From: an uncultured Akkermansia sp.
Lineage (GTDB): Bacteria > Verrucomicrobiota > Verrucomicrobiia > Verrucomicrobiales > Akkermansiaceae
DNA: 49,440 nt
Direction: 5' to 3'
NCBI GenBank assembly: GCA_905200945.1
Contig: CAJKMG010000019.1
Span: 1-49,440 of the forward strand
The first letter of the stretch is position 1. Each line of letters starts with the position of its first letter. Of this stretch, positions 49,245 to 49,440 are shown piece by piece. The notes beneath the pieces are model-generated. The model did not search any database. It was not told the DNA's origin and worked only from the letters and a program-made list of their open reading frames with translations. The position numbers and the translations under genes are program-made.

Positions 49245-49440
49245 CTATTTGAGCCATGCCAGGAATTCATGGTTGCCGTCCGTTCCCGTGATGGGGGAAG
49301 GTTCGCACCCCATCCAGGAACGATTCAGATCTTCCGTGACGAAAGCGCGTATAGAGTCCACCGCCCGCCGGTGCAAAGCCGGGTCCCGGACGATGCCGCC
49401 GGGGCCTATGTCTTCCGGCTGGAGGTCAAACTGGGGCTTG
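49245..49440 (-). CDS. TlyA-family rRNA 2'-O-methyltransferase (partial, C-terminus only)
   Basis: A minus-strand frame enters from the right edge and stops at TAG (49245-49247). The visible 64 residues read KPQFDLQPEDIGPGGIVRDP and end SPITGTDGNHEFLAWLK, matching the C-terminus of TlyA/FtsJ-type methyltransferases (usually IKPQFE, GGVVRDP, SPI.G..GN.EFL). These enzymes methylate 16S and 23S rRNA cytidines at the 2'-OH. The catalytic core and the S4 domain lie outside the window. Confidence 0.88.
   Translation of the reverse strand, partial: KPQFDLQPEDIGPGGIVRDPALHRRAVDSIRAFVTEDLNRSWMGCEPSPITGTDGNHEFLAWLK

Overview
The window looks like chromosome from a mucin-associated Verrucomicrobiota bacterium, most probably Akkermansia or a close relative. 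The grounds are the GC-rich composition by eye, sporadic Shine-Dalgarno sites, a PEP-CTERM protein with the tail VPEPATTSLSLMGLAALM, amino-sugar enzymes (family 20 glycoside hydrolase, NagB), a MenC-like enzyme and several families typical of the phylum. Species assignment is inference. No rRNA operon, CRISPR array or insertion sequence was seen; there is one tRNA-Gly(GCC).

Layout. (1) 1-8185, minus strand: two small coiled-coil/membrane proteins, GatC, GatA, then a MoxR-DUF58-DUF4381-like-BatA-BatB/C set. The last gene runs off the left edge inside a 12-bp tandem repeat encoding (NKDQ)n. (2) 8487-12946, plus strand: a tightly coupled set made of a membrane protein, a TPR membrane protein and a degenerate kinase-like protein joined to an FGE-sulfatase domain, followed by a secreted protein. 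(3) 13050-14974, minus: a 43-residue membrane protein, a secreted trypsin-like protease with a full triad, and a paralogue that has lost the catalytic His and Ser and carries a PDZ domain inside the protease fold. (4) tRNA-Gly, an acyltransferase, and a phage-CI/LexA-like repressor divergent from a small membrane protein across two palindromic operators.

(5) 18883-29236 is the most coherent system. An AdhR/NmlR-like MerR regulator (28721-29206) lies beside a TTA-N-AGT-N-ACT-N-TAA palindrome. The same palindrome sits inside long-spacer promoters in front of a seven-gene plus-strand cluster (DUF3737, MalY/PatB-type aminotransferase, DUF362, two aldo/keto reductases, alpha/beta hydrolase, metallophosphoesterase) and a three-gene cluster of exported redox proteins (flavodoxin lipoprotein, ABM-domain protein, carboxymuconolactone decarboxylase-cupin fusion). 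I read this as a MerR-controlled electrophile or redox-stress regulon acting largely in the envelope.

(6) 29443-39739: TabA/YhcH-like protein, cytoplasmic alpha-amylase, MATE transporter, exported beta-N-acetylhexosaminidase, PEP-CTERM lectin-like protein, a sparse AT-rich stretch of about 0.8 kb with inverted repeats, MenC-like enzyme and an RmlD-like reductase. (7) 39736-46344: two RlmI-like methyltransferases flank a solitary podovirus-type tail protein gene, a KhpA-like RNA-binding protein, and a predicted ~100-nt terminator-ended small RNA or leader; then NagB. (8) 46725-48949: an unrecognised gene pair (PA14-like protein with an HEEHH motif, and a secreted protein) bracketed by imperfect 26-bp direct repeats. 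The C-terminus of a TlyA-type methyltransferase runs in from the right edge.
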